Part shown: one piece after another, positions 6,225-12,640 of the stretch | How positions within the stretch are numbered: position 1 is the stretch's first letter | Layout of the letters: the number at the start of each line of letters is the position of its first letter | DNA from: CAIPAT01 sp037144075 | GTDB taxonomy: Bacteria; Verrucomicrobiota; Lentisphaeria; Victivallales; Victivallaceae | Direction of reading: 5' to 3' | DNA: 17,549 bases | Assembly (NCBI GenBank): GCA_037144075.1 | Contig: JBAWXM010000077.1 | Coordinates: 1-17,549, forward strand | Program-made: the position numbers and the translations under genes | The notes under the pieces: model-generated | The model's database searches: none | Seen by the model: only the letters and a program-made list of their open reading frames with translations | What the model was told of the DNA's origin: nothing

Positions 6225-7457
6225 ATGAAAGAACTATTGAATGCGGTAAAAATTACGGAAAAAGTCTACTGGGTCGGCGCAGTGGACTGGGAAATTAAAA
6301 ATTTCCATGGTTATTCCACTGAACGCGGCACTACTTACAATGCCTATTTGGTAATTGACAAAAAAATTACTTTGATCGATACGGTTAAAGCCCCGTTCAG
6401 GGACGAACTGCTGGCCAGAATCAGTTCCGTCATAGATCCTGAACAAATTGATTACATCGTTTCCAATCATGCAGAAATGGACCACTCAGGGTGTCTGCCG
6501 GAAATGATAAAAATCGTCAATCCGGAAAAGGTTTTCGCTTCCAAGATGGGGGAAAAAGCTCTAAAAGCCCACTTCGGCAATGACTTGCAGATTGAAACAG
6601 TCAATACTGGCGACTCGATCTGCCTTGGAGACAACACCCTGTCCTTTGTCGAAACCAGAATGATTCACTGGCCGGACAGCATGTTTTCATATCTCAGCGG
6701 AGAGAAAATACTCTTTTCGCAGGACGGATTCGGCATGCACCTGGCTGGCCTGGATCGTTTTGCCGATGAATATCCGGAATATGTGATCGCATGGGAGGCT
6801 GCAAAGTATTACGCCAACATCCTGATGCTTTACGCCTCAAAAATTATTTCCGCCATTGAAGCGCTGCCGGGTTTTGACTTTGACATCAAAATAATTGCTC
6901 CCGATCACGGTCCGTGCTGGCGCAATAATCCCGGCTGGATTGTCGAACACTATCGCAAATGGTCTGTCCAGAAACCGGAAAAACGCGCGATCGTCGTTTA
7001 TGATACCATGTGGGAATCCACTGCGACAATGGCAAAGGCTATTGCTGACGGCATAAGCAGCACCGGAGTTGAAGTTGAACTGATCTCGCTCAAGGCCAGA
7101 GAACGTAGTTATATCGCAACCATGGCGCTCAAGTCAGGCGCTCTGGTTATCGGCAGTTCCACGCTCAACAACCAGATGCTGCCGACAGTCGCGGATATCC
7201 TGACCTATCTCAAAGGCCTGAGGCCGTTGAATAAAACTGGATTCGCCTTCGGATCCTACGGCTGGAGTGGTGAGTCTGTAAAACTGATTAATGAATACTT
7301 GACGGCAACTGACGTGGAACTGACATGTGAAGAAGGCATCAAAGCTAAATACGTGCCGGATCAGGCAGCGCTTCATGAATGTTTCAATGCCGGCGCCGCA
7401 TTGGGCAGAAGATTAATTGAAAAAATTGCAGCCGGCAATAACCCGGCAGAAAAATAA
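6225..7457 (+). CDS. fprA: Flavodiiron protein (rubredoxin:oxygen oxidoreductase)
   Basis: A cytoplasmic four-electron O2 reductase (or NO reductase) of class A flavodiiron type. Residues 1 to ~250 form the metallo-beta-lactamase-like diiron domain with H82, E84, D86, H87 (NHAEMDHSG), H148 (MIHWPDSM), D167 (SQDGFG) and H228 (APDHGP). Residues ~254-410 form a flavodoxin domain: IVVYDTMWESTATMAKAI is the FMN phosphate loop, and SYGWSGESV contributes a second loop. It has 410 residues, as typical (~400), with no extra C-terminal rubredoxin or flavin-reductase module. ATG 6225 is chosen because AAAGG (6213-6217) is 7 bases upstream; an in-frame TTG at 6189 lies in the leader hairpin. The adjacent rubredoxin gene is the likely electron donor. 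Confidence 0.96.
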   Translation: MKELLNAVKITEKVYWVGAVDWEIKNFHGYSTERGTTYNAYLVIDKKITLIDTVKAPFRDELLARISSVIDPEQIDYIVSNHAEMDHSGCLPEMIKIVNPEKVFASKMGEKALKAHFGNDLQIETVNTGDSICLGDNTLSFVETRMIHWPDSMFSYLSGEKILFSQDGFGMHLAGLDRFADEYPEYVIAWEAAKYYANILMLYASKIISAIEALPGFDFDIKIIAPDHGPCWRNNPGWIVEHYRKWSVQKPEKRAIVVYDTMWESTATMAKAIADGISSTGVEVELISLKARERSYIATMALKSGALVIGSSTLNNQMLPTVADILTYLKGLRPLNKTGFAFGSYGWSGESVKLINEYLTATDVELTCEEGIKAKYVPDQAALHECFNAGAALGRRLIEKIAAGNNPAEK

Positions 7458-7491
7458 CAAAAGTTGAAAACCCCAACAAAGGAGAATGAGA

Positions 7492-7653
7492 ATGCAAAAG
7501 TACGTATGTGATGTCTGCGGCTACATTTATAACCCCGCAGTTGGCGATCCGGATAACGGAGTAAAACCGGGAACAGAATTCAAAGATATTCCCGATGATT
7601 GGGTTTGTCCGGAATGCGGAGTCAGCAAAGACAGCTTCAGTCCAGTGGAATAA
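7492..7653 (+). CDS. rub: Rubredoxin
   Basis: A 53-residue one-iron electron carrier. The Fe(Cys)4 site is complete: C6-x2-C9 (YVCDVCGYIY) and C39-x2-C42 (WVCPECGVSKDSF). The conserved aromatic core (Y4, Y11, Y13, W37, F49) and the GDPDNGV loop are present. It starts 34 bases after the flavodiiron gene and is expected to pass electrons to that enzyme, rubrerythrin and desulfoferrodoxin. ATG 7492 has GGAG 7 bases upstream; an in-frame ATG at 7486 lies too close to that site. It is the last gene of the cluster. Confidence 0.97.
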   Translation: MQKYVCDVCGYIYNPAVGDPDNGVKPGTEFKDIPDDWVCPECGVSKDSFSPVE

Positions 7654-7666
7654 ATCAACAGAAACC

Positions 7667-7699
7667 ATGCCTGCCTGAGAAATATTTCACGGCGGGCAT
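7667..7699 (+). terminator. Likely terminator of the PerR/rubredoxin cluster
   Basis: ATGCCTGCC (7667-7675) and GGCGGGCAT (7691-7699) form a 9-bp stem with one G-U pair, 13 bases after the rubredoxin stop. The following bases (TATCATTT) are only moderately T-rich, so termination may be incomplete. Confidence 0.5.
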
Positions 7700-7921
7700 T
7701 ATCATTTCACCAGTCACGTTCTTAAAATTTTGGACAGCCATGCTGAGGAATTGGATACTATTTCTACATCACCTGTTCCGGTTTTAACATCTGAGTCCGC
7801 CTGTTTCCTCTGTGGTAAATTCCTTGTTCCACAGTTCCCCAATAAGTTAAAATCCTTTTTCTCGCTAAGACATTTACCCGCCGCAGGCGTGGCAAAGCCG
7901 CAGAGAAACACATTTATTAAC

Positions 7922-7951
7922 CACGAAAATACACGAAGAGGCACGAAACCA
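7922..7951 (+). repeat. Three 10-bp CACGAA units
   Basis: CACGAAAATA, CACGAAGAGG and CACGAAACCA follow each other with no gap. The fixed CACGAA core with a variable 4-base tail is a short-period degenerate tandem array. A relative in the opposite orientation (TTTTTTTCGTGTC) lies near 8325-8338. Confidence 0.6.
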
Positions 7952-8063
7952 CCCCAAGGGCGGGCATTGCTCATAGCTCCCCATCGGGAAGCCGCGATAG
8001 CACAGACTTACGCATGGCGTAATTCAGACCAACCGCGTCAACTCAATAACAGAGGAACCAGAA

Positions 8064-8198
8064 ATGACAAATATAGCTTTTAAGCTCTCTTTAAAGATGC
8101 TTATCTCCGTCCTGCCTTTTAAGGCTCAGATTAAAATCGAAACTGACTTTGGTCAGAAAGAATATAGCGAGGGTCGCCATTTCGGCAAAGCCTCATAA
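8064..8198 (+). CDS. Possible 44-residue small protein
   Basis: A short frame reading MTNIAFKLSLKMLISVL, then a charged second half ending in GRHFGKAS. AGAGGA (8051-8056) lies 7 bases before the ATG, and an intrinsic terminator begins 7 bases after the stop, so the unit has the layout of a tiny gene. The first ~18 residues are mildly hydrophobic and amphipathic, which could suit a membrane-active or toxin-like peptide. Against this, the frame runs through small inverted repeats (CTGAC/GTCAG; GAGG/CCTC) and I recognise no homologue. The transcript could instead be a non-coding RNA, or the frame may be chance. Confidence 0.25.
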   Translation: MTNIAFKLSLKMLISVLPFKAQIKIETDFGQKEYSEGRHFGKAS

Positions 8199-8204
8199 CT
8201 ATGA

Positions 8205-8228
8205 CCCCGCCCGAAGGACGGGGTTTTT
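8205..8228 (+). terminator. Intrinsic terminator after the small ORF
   Basis: CCCCG (8205-8209) pairs with CGGGG (8219-8223), and CC/GG extend the stem past one mismatch around a GAA loop. TTTTT (8224-8228) follows. The direction is +, so it ends a transcript arriving from the left (small ORF or read-through from rubredoxin), not the MFS operon. Confidence 0.75.
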
Positions 8229-8248
8229 CAGGATGAAATAAAGCATGA

Positions 8249-8298
8249 GTCAGCGAGTGAACGCGGACACCGACGCATACATTCGCTGACGCGTTTTT
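8249..8298 (+). terminator. Second hairpin with T-run
   Basis: GTCAGCGAGTG (8249-8259) and CATTCGCTGAC (8280-8290) form an 11-bp stem with one G-U pair and a 20-nt loop, followed by GCGTTTTT. It lies 21 bases after the previous terminator. It may be a back-up terminator or an end of a repeat element. Confidence 0.5.
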
Positions 8299-8385
8299 AC
8301 ATACGTGCCCACTGCGGGGAAGTATTTTTTTCGTGTCTTTGGGAGCCACTCATCCGGCGGGTAAATGTTTGGTGGACAAACTGAT

Positions 8386-9633
8386 TTAGCTTTGCGGTTT
8401 TATTTTCAGGAATAACCAGAGGCCGCCGATAAAGAGGAAGCCGATACTTAGAAAGCCGAAACATGATTGCCCTGTCAGCTCAATCATGACTGCCATCAGC
8501 AGCGGACCGGCTACGGTGGCGAATTTGCCGAAAACATTGTAGAAGCCGAAAAATTCGGCGGAATTTTCTTTTGGAATCAGTTTGCCGAAGAACGAACGGC
8601 TCAGGGACTGCACTCCGCCCTGCGAGGTGGCGATCAGCATGGCCAGCGCCCAGAACAGCATGAGCCGGTGATCCCTGCTCTGGAGCAGGGGGATCATGCT
8701 GCCGATAAAGGTGATAAACGTGTAAATGATAATGCCGGCAACGATAAGTCTCCGCGCTGTATATTTTTCCGCCAGTCGTCCGTAGAGCAGGGCGCAGGGG
8801 CAGGCGACAATCTGGATGGCGAGGACTACCAGCACCAGGCTGGTCGGCGTCAGGCCGAGATCCTGACCGTAGGGCACGGCCATCTTCACAATAGTGCCGA
8901 TACCGTCAATGTACAGGAAATATGCGCTTAGAAAGATCATCGCGCTGCGATGTTTGCGGATTTCGCGGAAAGTCTTGAAAAGTTGCAGAAATGAGCTGGT
9001 TATTGAATGTTCGGCAGTTTGGGAGTGGTATTTCTGCTTGACGTTTTTGAGCATCGGAATGGATAAAGCCGCCCACCATGCTGCGGTGATGACGAACGCC
9101 AGTTTGGTCACAGTCAAACTGTGCTTGTCGCCGCCGAATTTAAACATGAGCAGGATAACCACCATGGGCAGAACGCTGGCGATGTAGCCGAGGGCATAGC
9201 CGGCGGACGAAATCCAGTCCATCCGTTCATGGGTGGTAACATCAATCAGGAATGAATCGTAAAATACGTTTGCGCCGGAGTACCCGACAACGCTGATGGT
9301 GAAAATAACCAGCGCCATGAACCACTGTCCCTGTCCGATCAGCGTCAGCATCAGCGTGGAGATGACGCCGATAAAGAGGAAGAATGCGAAAAACCGTTTT
9401 TTGCGTCCCGGCCGGTCGGCCATGGCGCCGAGGGCAGGGGCGAGTACGGCGATTATCAGCGAGGCGACAGAGTTGGCTATCCCCCAGTTAGCGGTGGATG
9501 TTGCGTCGGGAATTCCCGCCGAGGCATATGTTTTGAAAAATACGGGCATGATCGTGGTGATAATAATCAGCGAATAAACGGAGTTGGCGATATCGTACCA
9601 TATCCAGCCTTTTTCCTCTTTCGTCATCGCCAT
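8386..9633 (-). CDS. MFS permease, UMF1/Atg22-like family
   Basis: A 415-residue polytopic inner-membrane protein of the major facilitator superfamily, with about 12 hydrophobic segments. Two signatures place it in the UMF1 (Atg22-like) group: the N-terminal WYDIANSVYS (residues 12-21) and the loop 2-3 motif GAMADRPGRKKR (69-80). Some UMF1 relatives are annotated as amino-acid or nucleoside effluxers; the substrate here cannot be read from the sequence. It is the last gene of a - strand operon, starting 13 bases after the queA stop. AAAGGGTG upstream serves as the ribosome site; Met3 is an alternative start. No clear - strand terminator was seen just after the stop. Confidence 0.88.
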   Translation of the reverse strand: MAMTKEEKGWIWYDIANSVYSLIIITTIMPVFFKTYASAGIPDATSTANWGIANSVASLIIAVLAPALGAMADRPGRKKRFFAFFLFIGVISTLMLTLIGQGQWFMALVIFTISVVGYSGANVFYDSFLIDVTTHERMDWISSAGYALGYIASVLPMVVILLMFKFGGDKHSLTVTKLAFVITAAWWAALSIPMLKNVKQKYHSQTAEHSITSSFLQLFKTFREIRKHRSAMIFLSAYFLYIDGIGTIVKMAVPYGQDLGLTPTSLVLVVLAIQIVACPCALLYGRLAEKYTARRLIVAGIIIYTFITFIGSMIPLLQSRDHRLMLFWALAMLIATSQGGVQSLSRSFFGKLIPKENSAEFFGFYNVFGKFATVAGPLLMAVMIELTGQSCFGFLSIGFLFIGGLWLFLKIKPQS

Positions 9634-9646
9634 TTAAGTTCACCCT

Positions 9647-10714
9647 TTATTTTAAAAGCATGCAGTCGCCGTAGCTGTAAAAACGCATTTTGGCTTTCTT
9701 CGCCAGTTCATAGGCGGCCAGGACTTTTTCCCGTTCGGCGAAAGTCGAAACCAGCATCAGCAGCGTGCTTTTCGGCAGATGAAAATTGGTCAGCAGCATG
9801 TCCGCTACTTTCGGCTGATACGGCGGATATAAGAAGATATCGGTGCTGCCGGCGCGCGGAATCAATGCGCCGCCGCTGTCAACGCAACTCTCCAGCGCCC
9901 GCACTGTGGTCGTGCCCACCGCCAGAATTTTATGCCCGGAATCATGTATGGATTTAATCATTGCAACGGTGGATTCCGGCAGCAGAAAATCTTCCTGGTG
10001 CATTTTATGCTGAGTGGCGTCGTCGACGGAAACCGGTTTGAAAGTGCCTGGGCCGACGTGCAGGGTAATTTCCGCCTGTTTTACGCCTTTGGCGCACAGC
10101 GCGTCCATAATTTCCGGGGTGAAATGCAATCCGGCGGTAGGGGCGGCCACCGCGCCAGGTTTTTTGGCGAAAATAGTCTGGTAACGCTCCATGTCGGCCG
10201 GGCTGTCTTTGCGGCGGATATACGGCGGCAGCGGAATATGCCCATATTTCCGCTGAATGCCTTCAATGTCGTCGGAATCAAATTCGACCAGGAAAGTGCC
10301 GTCGTCCAGATGTTCCAGCGCCGTAAGCCAGTCGTCGCCGGGATCTTGATTTATGTCCGCTGGCTCCAGTTTCACTCTGGTTCCGGGCGGCGTCCGTTTG
10401 CCGGGCTTAATCAGCGCCTTCCAGCTTTTCCGGGCGGTATCGGCAGGTGAGACCAGCATGATTTCAACTCTGGCGGAACCGGCGGTTCCATTTTTAATCC
10501 CGTACATGCGGGCATTCATTACGCGGGTGTTGTTGAAGACGATGCAGTCGCCTGGATTCAGATAGTTGATGATATCGCTGAAAGGGCGGATTTCGCATGC
10601 GCCGGTTATGCGGTCCAGCACCAGCATTCTGGAAGAATCGCGATTTTTCGCCGGATACTGCGCAATCAGTTCTTCCGGCAGATGGTAATCAAAAAGACAG
10701 GTTGCCAGTTTCAT
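9647..10714 (-). CDS. queA: S-adenosylmethionine:tRNA ribosyltransferase-isomerase
   Basis: Transfers and isomerises the ribosyl group of SAM onto preQ1 at the wobble base of GUN tRNAs, giving epoxyqueuosine. Family motifs run in order: PAKNRDSSRMLVLDR (21-35), VFNNTRVMNARMYG (59-72), GHIPLPPYIRR (158-168), PGAVAAPTAGLHFT (186-199), HVGPGTFKPV (219-228), then TTVRALES, TNFHLPKSTLLMLVS and, near the C-terminus, RFYSYGDCMLL. Its 355 residues match the usual 340-360. GAGGG lies 8 bases before the start, and the rhomboid gene ends 20 bases upstream, so both belong to one operon. No other queuosine gene (tgt, queC-F, queG) is in the window. Confidence 0.97.
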   Translation of the reverse strand: MKLATCLFDYHLPEELIAQYPAKNRDSSRMLVLDRITGACEIRPFSDIINYLNPGDCIVFNNTRVMNARMYGIKNGTAGSARVEIMLVSPADTARKSWKALIKPGKRTPPGTRVKLEPADINQDPGDDWLTALEHLDDGTFLVEFDSDDIEGIQRKYGHIPLPPYIRRKDSPADMERYQTIFAKKPGAVAAPTAGLHFTPEIMDALCAKGVKQAEITLHVGPGTFKPVSVDDATQHKMHQEDFLLPESTVAMIKSIHDSGHKILAVGTTTVRALESCVDSGGALIPRAGSTDIFLYPPYQPKVADMLLTNFHLPKSTLLMLVSTFAEREKVLAAYELAKKAKMRFYSYGDCMLLK

Positions 10715-10734
10715 GCAATACCCTCAAAATCAGA

Positions 10735-11613
10735 TTAATTCTTGCGCATTTGTTCGCGGGCTTTTTTCAATATCCCCATTTCCGCTTCCGACAGGCTGTT
10801 GATGCCGGTATGGGATATTTTATCCAGAATCTGGTCCAGTTCGCGCTGAGTGACTTTCTGTTCGGGATTGCGCAGGTGTTCTTCATAATCATTGCTTTTC
10901 TCCTGCGGCTGCTGGTGCAGAGTCCAGCCGGGCGGCGCGGTGAAAGATTTTTTAGGTCCGGGGATGAGAAATCCGAACAGGTCCCACGGCACGTTTTTGC
11001 CGAAGATAAATTTAATATAGACATAAGCGCCAAGGAACCCGCCAAGGTGGGCCAGATGGGCAATATTGTCCTGCATGGAAAGCTCGCTGAAAACTTCAAT
11101 TATGGCATAGACGATCACCAGAGTTTTTGTTTTCATTGGAACCGGCAGGAATATCATGATGAACTCTTTATCCGGATAAAGCATGGCGGTGGCGAGCATG
11201 ACTCCGAACAGCGCCCCGCTGGCGCCGACCAGTCCGGCCGGCGAATCCCAGTTGAACAGCATCCACAGCAGATTGCCGCAGACTCCACTGATAAAATAAA
11301 GTGTTATAAAACGTCTTGCGCCCAGTACCGGGGCGACGATAGTGCCGAATAGATAAAGCCCCCACATATTAAACAGCAGATGCATGATGCTGACTTTGGA
11401 ATGCAGAAACATGGCGGTTACAAGCTGCCATAGTTTTAAATCCTTTATCCCGAATGTGGACATGGACAGTTCGGAGTAAAGCCATGAATCGCCCGGAATC
11501 ATCAGAAATGCGGCAACATTGATGGCGATAAGAACGAAAACGGCTTTGACGCCGCCGGCTGCCAGTTCAGAATTGCCGCCTTGCGGCGACATATAATTTC
11601 TATCAGATAACAT
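10735..11613 (-). CDS. Rhomboid-family intramembrane serine protease
   Basis: A six- to seven-helix membrane protease that cuts transmembrane substrates inside the bilayer. The catalytic dyad is S132 in GASGALFG (130-137) and H189 in AHLAHLGGFLGA. H78 and N82 of HLLFNMWGLYLFG supply the oxyanion-hole residues. Helices span about residues 24-200. The cytoplasmic tail ends in a conserved helical module (about 255-292, QILDKI...GI.SLSEAE...LKKA) that I know from many bacterial rhomboids, with unknown function. It is the first gene of the operon with queA and the MFS permease. The substrate cannot be inferred. ATG 11613 has AGAGG at a long spacing of 11; Met8 is an alternative with a poorer site. 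Confidence 0.93.
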   Translation of the reverse strand: MLSDRNYMSPQGGNSELAAGGVKAVFVLIAINVAAFLMIPGDSWLYSELSMSTFGIKDLKLWQLVTAMFLHSKVSIMHLLFNMWGLYLFGTIVAPVLGARRFITLYFISGVCGNLLWMLFNWDSPAGLVGASGALFGVMLATAMLYPDKEFIMIFLPVPMKTKTLVIVYAIIEVFSELSMQDNIAHLAHLGGFLGAYVYIKFIFGKNVPWDLFGFLIPGPKKSFTAPPGWTLHQQPQEKSNDYEEHLRNPEQKVTQRELDQILDKISHTGINSLSEAEMGILKKAREQMRKN

Positions 11614-11656
11614 AAAAGGGGAAACCTCTGAAATAAATATTTAAAAAGTAGCTTAT

Positions 11657-11685
11657 AATATAGTCCGCAAAACCGCAAACTGCAA
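11657..11685 (-). promoter_or_regulatory. Candidate promoter of the rhomboid-queA-MFS operon
   Basis: Reading the - strand, TTGCAG (11685-11680) and TATATT (11662-11657) are separated by 17 bp, with the -10 ending 43 bases before the rhomboid ATG. The hexamers are identical to those of the divergent + strand promoter. Confidence 0.5.
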
Positions 11686-11779
11686 AAAATGTGCGCATGA
11701 AAAGCGCAAATTCAAAAACGGCGGCAATCCTGATTCAGTCTGGCGGTTGAATTTTATCAAAACAGGGTTGAGTTTTGCC

Positions 11780-11807
11780 TTGCAGTTGTTTTTAACAAGG
11801 ATATATT
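11780..11807 (+). promoter_or_regulatory. Candidate promoter of the secreted-protein gene
   Basis: TTGCAG (11780-11785) and TATATT (11802-11807) with a 16-bp spacer, 81 bases before the ATG at 11889. It is divergent from, and identical in both hexamers to, the rhomboid operon promoter. Confidence 0.45.
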
Positions 11808-11888
11808 AAGGCGTTTCCGATGTAAATATTCCTGGAAATTCAGTTTTAATCATTAATTTATAGCGCAAAAAAGGGAAGGATAATCGCG

Positions 11889-12515
11889 ATGAGAAAGATT
11901 AGCTGTCTGTGTGCAGTTTTCATGATGACCTGTTCTGTGGCGTTTTGTGCCGATGATACTAAGAGCGGCAGCAAAGAACAGCAGGCCCTGACTTCCGGTT
12001 TTGACCGGAACCGTCCGAATCAGTTTGTGGAAAATATGAAAATGGTCGGCCGTTATGCGGCATTGTATATTCCCAACCGTCTGCTTGACGCTTCGGACAT
12101 AGTTTCTCTGGAAACCGGGTTCGGCGGCGAAGTTGCAGGCCAGTTCCAGGCGACCCAGTACTTCCAGATGGGCGGTTCGCATGGCAGCAATTATTTTGTA
12201 ACGAAGGGTTTTGACCGGCAGGTCGGCGGCGGTTATCGCGACGGCACCAGGTTCGGTCTGGTCTGTTTCGATACGGAGAATGTAGTTATTGACGACACCT
12301 GCGGCTGGGTCCGCAAATCAGTAGTTGACTCCAGAGGCTGGCAGGTTGCTGATTTTCGCGCCGACGCATATCGCGATAACGACATAGATTTCTGGTCTCT
12401 CGGCGGACGTTTTGGCTGGCTGTGCGATATCGGAGTCAATGTTCATCCGACCGAGATCGTGGACTTTATTACCAGTTGTTTCTGCTATGACCTTAGAAAT
12501 GACGACCTGAAATAG
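11889..12515 (+). CDS. Secreted protein of unknown function (208 aa)
   Basis: Begins with a classical signal peptide (MRKISCLCAVFMMTCSVAFCA, cut probably near residue 21), so it is periplasmic or outer-membrane associated. The mature part has no domain I can name. A segment at about 60-105 (NRLLDASDIVSLETGFGGE..GQFQATQYFQMG) is followed by Gly- and aromatic-rich stretches (VGGGYRDGTRFG, FWSLGGRFGWLCDIG). I recall similar 'LLD..D......G.G......AT' proteins from PVC bacteria, but cannot name a family. The HPTEIVDFI stretch near the end is also distinctive. Four Cys lie in the mature protein, at least two of which could pair. GGGAAGGA sits 9-10 bases before the ATG. It has its own promoter and probably stands alone. 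Confidence 0.75.
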   Translation: MRKISCLCAVFMMTCSVAFCADDTKSGSKEQQALTSGFDRNRPNQFVENMKMVGRYAALYIPNRLLDASDIVSLETGFGGEVAGQFQATQYFQMGGSHGSNYFVTKGFDRQVGGGYRDGTRFGLVCFDTENVVIDDTCGWVRKSVVDSRGWQVADFRADAYRDNDIDFWSLGGRFGWLCDIGVNVHPTEIVDFITSCFCYDLRNDDLK

Positions 12516-12640
12516 CTCTGCGTTTATTCAGTTTTTAAAATCGTTCCGGCGGACGCCTTGACAGGTTTCTGCCGGTTTGAATTTTTACGAATGGCGATGT
12601 TAATTTTTTATGTTAATAAAATGGAGATGAAATATCAAAG

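Larger units (their letters stand above)
7870..8368. repeat. 14-bp inverted repeat bounding a ~499-bp segment
   Basis: ACATTTACCCGCCG at 7870-7883 recurs as its exact reverse complement, CGGCGGGTAAATGT, at 8355-8368. 'CACGAAAA'-type phrases lie inside both ends, also in opposite orientation. The segment encloses the 44-codon ORF and two hairpin/T-run signals. No target-site duplication is visible outside the repeats. It could be a small non-autonomous element or two copies of a dispersed intergenic repeat. Confidence 0.4.
7654..8385. other. Gene-poor repeat mosaic between the cluster and the MFS gene
   Basis: About 730 bp without a convincing protein gene. From left to right it holds the cluster terminator, a 'TTTTGGACAGCC' phrase (7728-7739) also seen near the right end of the window, three 10-bp CACGAA units, a TTACGC/GCGTAA hairpin (8009-8023), a 44-codon ORF, two hairpins with T-runs and an inverted repeat. 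A 117-codon open frame (7730-8083) crosses these repeats, has Pro- and Arg-rich low-complexity content, and is not called. Confidence 0.6.

Noticed and set aside
7730..8083. 117-codon + strand frame after rubredoxin
   Set aside because: It runs through the CACGAA array and other repeats, has Arg/Pro-rich low-complexity composition and no ribosome site.
8467..8931. 154-codon + strand frame
   Set aside because: Antisense to the MFS permease; its His/Gln/Gly-rich content is typical of a shadow of a membrane-protein gene.
9932..10450. 172-codon + strand frame
   Set aside because: Antisense to queA with no ribosome site or domain.
10597..11352. 251-codon open frame on the + strand
   Set aside because: It is antisense to queA and the rhomboid gene, spans their junction, and is a frame shadow of GC-biased codons.
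12558..12586. Promoter with perfect TTGACA before the glycosyltransferase
   Set aside because: No acceptable -10 hexamer is found 16-18 bp downstream; the match may be chance.
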